Made by a program: the position numbers and the translations under genes. This document shows, one piece after another, positions 15,349 through 17,739 of a DNA stretch of 17,739 nucleotides (position 1 is its first letter; the number at the start of each line of letters is the position of its first letter). The stretch covers positions 1-17,739 of the forward strand of contig PWND01000220.1 in the NCBI GenBank assembly GCA_003557965.1, read 5' to 3'. Source of the stretch: Bacteroidales bacterium. GTDB lineage: Bacteria > Bacteroidota > Bacteroidia > Bacteroidales > UBA7960. The notes under the pieces were generated by a model that did no database searches, was not told where the DNA came from, and saw nothing but the letters and a program-made list of their open reading frames with translations.

Positions 15349-16569
15349 ATGGAATCATCTGAAAAGGATTATATGTTTTTTAGCGCCTCAGGCAGTGTGC
15401 TCCCAAAGGAAGAAATGCTGGAAATAAAAAAAAGAAAAAAAAATCAAGTAATCGGAATTCCTAAAGAATCAGAACCACTGGAAAGCAGAATTGCACTTGC
15501 TCCTGAGGCCGTTGCCCTGATAACACAAAATGGCCACAGAGTTTTAGTACAAGAAAATGCCGGAGAAAATGCATACTTTTCTGACAAAGAATATGCTGAT
15601 GCCGGTGCAGAAATTGTCAGGACAGCCGAAGAAGTTTTTAAAGCTGATATTATAATTAAAATTGCACCATTAAATGATAAAGAACTAAACTACCTTAATG
15701 CCGGCCAAACTTTAATATCTACCCTCACGATGACAATTCAAAAAGAGGAGTATTTCAAAACACTAATGAAAAAGAAAGTTACTGCATTAGCTTTTGAAAT
15801 GATAAAAGATAAAACAGACTCATTCCCGCTCATTAGGTGTATGAGCGAAATTGCCGGAAACACTGTTATCCTGGTAGCAGGTAATTATTTGTCTGATAAA
15901 AAGCTTGGGAAGGGTAGAATGTTAGGAGGTTTCTCGGGAATTACCCCAACCGAAATAGTAATTTTAGGCGCCGGTACTGTTGGTGAATTTGCCGCAAGGG
16001 CAGCTATGGGATTAGGAGCAATTGTTAAAGTATTTGATAACTCCATTTATAGGTTAAGGAGAATACAAGACAACTTAAATTCCAGGGTGTTTACATCAAT
16101 TATTCAACCAAAAGTGCTGCTAAAATCTCTTAAAACTGCTGATGTCGCTATCGGAGCTATTCATTCAAGGCTTGGAAGAACTCCTGTTTTCGTTACAGAA
16201 GAAATGGTTAGCCAAATGAAAAACGGAGCTATTATTATTGATGTTAGTATTGACCAGGGAGGGTGCTTTGAAACTTCTGAAATTACTAATCATGCAAACC
16301 CGGTATTTCAAAAATATAATGTAACTCACTACTGTGTCCCAAATATTGCATCAAGGGTGCCACATACAGCTACCTATGCTTTTAGTAACTTTTTTGCACC
16401 TGTAATAATCAATGTAGGAGAGTTTGGTGGAATACTAAATCTTTTAAAGCAGGATCAAGGATTACGTAGTGGAGCATATCTCTTCAACGGAACTCTTACC
16501 AACCAGTACATTGGGGAATACTATAATCTGCCGTATCAAAATATTGAACTTTTATTAGCTGCCCTGTAA
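15349..16569 (+). CDS. ald: Alanine dehydrogenase-family protein
   Basis: This 406-residue protein belongs to the alanine dehydrogenase/PntA family, which interconverts L-alanine and pyruvate with NAD(H). It is about 35 residues longer at the N-terminus than classical Ald; the core starts near QVIGIPKE (33-40). Conserved features are Arg47, Lys104 in IIIKIAPL (substrate Lys, M. tuberculosis Lys75), the Rossmann motif GAGTVG (207-212) followed by Asp230, and IDVSIDQGGCFET (297-309) with Asp302. The classical catalytic His (M. tuberculosis His96, LHLA) aligns with Thr127 in LISTLTMT, so the key acid/base is missing. The C-terminal HYCVPNIASRVPHTA replaces the usual Y-C-V-A-N-M-P-x-x-V-P. Activity is therefore uncertain. 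An A8-G-A9 stretch near codons 26-32 is a slippage-prone site. Confidence 0.85.
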   Translation: MESSEKDYMFFSASGSVLPKEEMLEIKKRKKNQVIGIPKESEPLESRIALAPEAVALITQNGHRVLVQENAGENAYFSDKEYADAGAEIVRTAEEVFKADIIIKIAPLNDKELNYLNAGQTLISTLTMTIQKEEYFKTLMKKKVTALAFEMIKDKTDSFPLIRCMSEIAGNTVILVAGNYLSDKKLGKGRMLGGFSGITPTEIVILGAGTVGEFAARAAMGLGAIVKVFDNSIYRLRRIQDNLNSRVFTSIIQPKVLLKSLKTADVAIGAIHSRLGRTPVFVTEEMVSQMKNGAIIIDVSIDQGGCFETSEITNHANPVFQKYNVTHYCVPNIASRVPHTATYAFSNFFAPVIINVGEFGGILNLLKQDQGLRSGAYLFNGTLTNQYIGEYYNLPYQNIELLLAAL

Positions 16570-16577
16570 AAAAAAAG

Positions 16578-16650
16578 TGACTCGGCTGGGGCTCGAACCC
16601 AGGACCCCATCCTTAAAAGGGATGTGCTCTACCTGCTGAGCTACCAAGTC
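16578..16650 (-). tRNA. tRNA-Lys (UUU), downstream copy
   Basis: This 73-nt tRNA folds fully. The acceptor stem is GACTTGG with CCGAGTC (one G-T pair), the D-stem is GCTC/GAGC, the anticodon stem is CATCC/GGATG with loop CTTTTAA giving anticodon TTT, and the T-stem is CTGGG/CCCAG with loop TTCGAGC. The discriminator base is A and CCA is not encoded. It is identical to the other copy and ends 9 bp after the alanine dehydrogenase stop, tail to tail. A T9 tract follows directly on the minus strand and may help end transcription. Confidence 0.97.
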
Positions 16651-16678
16651 AATCTTTTAAAGTAGTACAAAAAAAAAG

Positions 16679-16751
16679 TGACTCGGCTGGGGCTCGAACC
16701 CAGGACCCCATCCTTAAAAGGGATGTGCTCTACCTGCTGAGCTACCAAGTC
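16679..16751 (-). tRNA. tRNA-Lys (UUU), promoter-proximal copy
   Basis: Sequence and fold are identical to the other copy, with anticodon TTT and no encoded CCA. It is the first gene after the promoter at 16793-16823. The 28-nt spacer to the second copy begins with C and nine T, so the primary transcript would need RNase P and a 3' nuclease to separate the two tRNAs. Confidence 0.97.
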
Positions 16752-16760
16752 ATTTTTGTT

Positions 16761-16789
16761 TCTCAAAAAAAACATTTTATTTTTTGAGA
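16761..16789 (-). repeat. Hairpin in the tRNA-Lys leader
   Basis: TCTCAAAAAA (16761-16770) and TTTTTTGAGA (16780-16789) are perfect 10-bp inverted arms with a 9-nt loop. Given the promoter at 16793-16823, RNA synthesis would begin at or next to the outer arm, so nearly the whole leader would fold. The last pairs end about 10 nt before the mature tRNA 5' end. Confidence 0.5.
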
Positions 16790-16792
16790 GTG

Positions 16793-16823
16793 CAAAGGTA
16801 CCCTCAATAATTAAAAATGCAAA
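16793..16823 (-). promoter_or_regulatory. Bacteroidota-type promoter for the tRNA-Lys pair
   Basis: On the minus strand TTTG (16820-16823), a 19-nt spacer, and TACCTTTG (16793-16800) match the Bacteroidota primary-sigma consensus TTTG-N19-21-TAnnTTTG at every fixed position. Initiation would fall near 16786-16789, about 35-38 nt before the first tRNA. This is the best promoter in the window. Confidence 0.75.
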
Positions 16824-17055
16824 AAAAAAACGAGTTTTTTTCAAATTTGTTTGCCTGCAATATTAAATGTCTTATAATCAGATAATATTGAATTATAAAT
16901 ATTGCCTAATGCTTAAAAATTTTTGGGCAGATTAATGAATTTTAGTTATTTTTAGTGAATATTTTGAAATTTTATAAATTTACTTATTTAGCAAACTAAA
17001 TGTTTGTGAATTACACCCAAAACCTCTACGGATAAATGACAAAAAAACTCTCACC
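16824..17055. other. AT-rich intergenic stretch without a gene
   Basis: With the leader and promoter at 16752-16823, this completes a gene-free gap of 304 bp between the tRNA pair (-) and the TPR gene (+). It is strongly AT-rich, with no open frame of note, no tRNA and no clear terminator. I found no full TTTG/TAnnTTTG promoter for the TPR gene here. TAATATTG near 16883 is only a near match. Confidence 0.5.
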
Positions 17056-17739
17056 ATGAAAAAAATATTTATTATTCTTTTTTTTGCTGTTTTTGTGATA
17101 TTTAAACATGTTTTTCCATTACCTGCTAAAGTTGACAGTCTTTATTTTTCCTATTATGAAGCAGTTTCAGATTCAGATAAAGCTGATATTTTATTAAATA
17201 TTGGCTCAGAATTATTTGTTTCCCGGCCTGATTCAGCTTTAAATGCATTTAAAAAATCATTGAAATATGCCGAAAGATCTAAAGAAGTAGATATACAAGC
17301 AAGGGCTTTGTACAACATAAGTTTGGTTTATTTTGATAATGATAATTATATAAATGCTGCAGAATACTTTAATAAGGCTATAATAGCTGCTACAGAGGCG
17401 TCAAAATATAATATAATTATAAACGCATACATTCATCTTGGTTATGTTAATCAGATTATTGGGAATTTACGTCAAGCATTGGATTATTATAGCCATGCAG
17501 AGGATTATATTATCATAGAAAATGATTCAGCTATGCTTGCGCAGTGTTATAATTTGATGGGTGCAGCATATATTGCAGCAGCGAATTACCCAAAAGCACT
17601 TGATTATACTTTGCAATCGCTTCGCTTATACGAAAACCTTGAGTCTTTACAGGGAATATTCCGGGCAATGACGAGTCTTGGTGTGATTTTTCGTACCCAG
17701 GGAGAATTTGAAAAAGCTTTATCAACATATTATGATGCA
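17056..17739 (+). CDS. TPR-repeat protein, 3' end outside the window
   Basis: The reading frame runs from ATG 17056 without a stop to the window edge (228 codons seen). The first about 22 residues (MKKIFIILFFAVFVIFKHVFP) form a signal peptide or membrane anchor. Tetratricopeptide repeats follow: about five 34-residue helical pairs can be read, with hallmarks such as ALYNISLVYFDNDNYINAAEYF, HLGYVNQIIGNLRQALDYY and NLMGAAYIAAANYPKALDY. In Bacteroidota, proteins with this N-terminus often continue into a membrane helix and a histidine kinase, LuxR-type or cyclase domain, but that part is not visible. The role is therefore only protein-protein interaction, possibly sensory. No neighbouring gene clarifies it. 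Confidence 0.8.
   Translation, partial: MKKIFIILFFAVFVIFKHVFPLPAKVDSLYFSYYEAVSDSDKADILLNIGSELFVSRPDSALNAFKKSLKYAERSKEVDIQARALYNISLVYFDNDNYINAAEYFNKAIIAATEASKYNIIINAYIHLGYVNQIIGNLRQALDYYSHAEDYIIIENDSAMLAQCYNLMGAAYIAAANYPKALDYTLQSLRLYENLESLQGIFRAMTSLGVIFRTQGEFEKALSTYYDA

Larger units (their letters stand above)
16568..16752 (-). repeat. Tandem duplication of an 84-bp tRNA-Lys unit
   Basis: The two identical 84-bp units are 16568-16651 and 16669-16752. Each contains the whole tRNA plus a 9-base T tract (minus strand) directly after its 3' end. They are separated by 17 bp. Identity stops right outside the units, which points to a fairly recent duplication or to gene conversion. Confidence 0.8.

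Noticed and set aside
16641..16844. Open frame of 67 codons on the minus strand
   Set aside because: It overlaps the tRNA-Lys copy, its leader hairpin and its promoter, and the translation shows no domain. It is a chance frame.
1..17739. Mobile element, prophage or toxin-antitoxin system
   Set aside because: No transposase, integrase, phage structural gene, terminal inverted repeat or small toxin/antitoxin pair was found. The tRNA pair shows no attachment-site duplication beyond its own unit.

Overview
The window looks like chromosomal DNA from a Bacteroidota bacterium, most likely a marine or anaerobic Bacteroidia/Cytophagia/Flavobacteriia-type lineage. The evidence is the low GC content, starts without Shine-Dalgarno sequences, a T9SS type A sorting-domain protein with SprB-like repeats, a PorX-type response regulator, a fused LpxC-FabZ, and a Bacteroidota-type promoter (TTTG, 19 nt, TAnnTTTG) in front of the tRNA genes. 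No phage, transposon or CRISPR material was seen. Most of the window is core genome rather than an accessory island.

Layout. (1) 178-3783 (+) is a large secreted repeat protein with a type IX sorting signal. (2) 3805-5835 (+) is a cytochrome c maturation cluster, ccmB-ccmC-ccmD-like-ccmE. The ccmD-like gene has only 50 codons, and ccmE carries a Cys (CxxxY) instead of the usual His at the heme-attachment site. ccmA and ccmF are not part of this run. (3) 5841-13077 (-) is a lipid A/envelope cluster. In transcription order it holds an HD-domain phosphohydrolase, lpxD, lpxC-fabZ, lpxA, an ABC ATPase that may be the missing CcmA, efp, and a second diverged lpxD paralogue. (4) 13304-16569 (+) diverges from this cluster and holds porX, tsaE and an alanine dehydrogenase-family gene. 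(5) 16578-16751 (-) holds two identical tRNA-Lys(UUU) genes in tandem, behind a near-perfect promoter and a leader hairpin. (6) From 17056 to the window end (+) is the start of a tetratricopeptide-repeat protein that continues beyond the window.

How the genes fit together. LpxA, LpxC and LpxD catalyse the first three committed steps of lipid A synthesis. FabZ competes for or supplies the same 3-hydroxyacyl-ACP pool, so the lpx cluster is a coherent outer-membrane unit. CcmB, CcmC, CcmD and CcmE, probably with the ABC ATPase on the other strand, deliver heme to the outside of the inner membrane for c-type cytochromes. PorX is the response regulator linked to the type IX secretion system, whose cargo class is represented by the first gene.

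The most interesting points are the CxxxY CcmE, the ABC ATPase with non-canonical Q- and H-loops, the LpxD paralogue missing one of two functionally important His positions, an alanine dehydrogenase-like protein missing the family's catalytic His, and the duplicated tRNA-Lys unit. I do not see a clearly new multi-gene system. The oddities are variants inside recognisable families.
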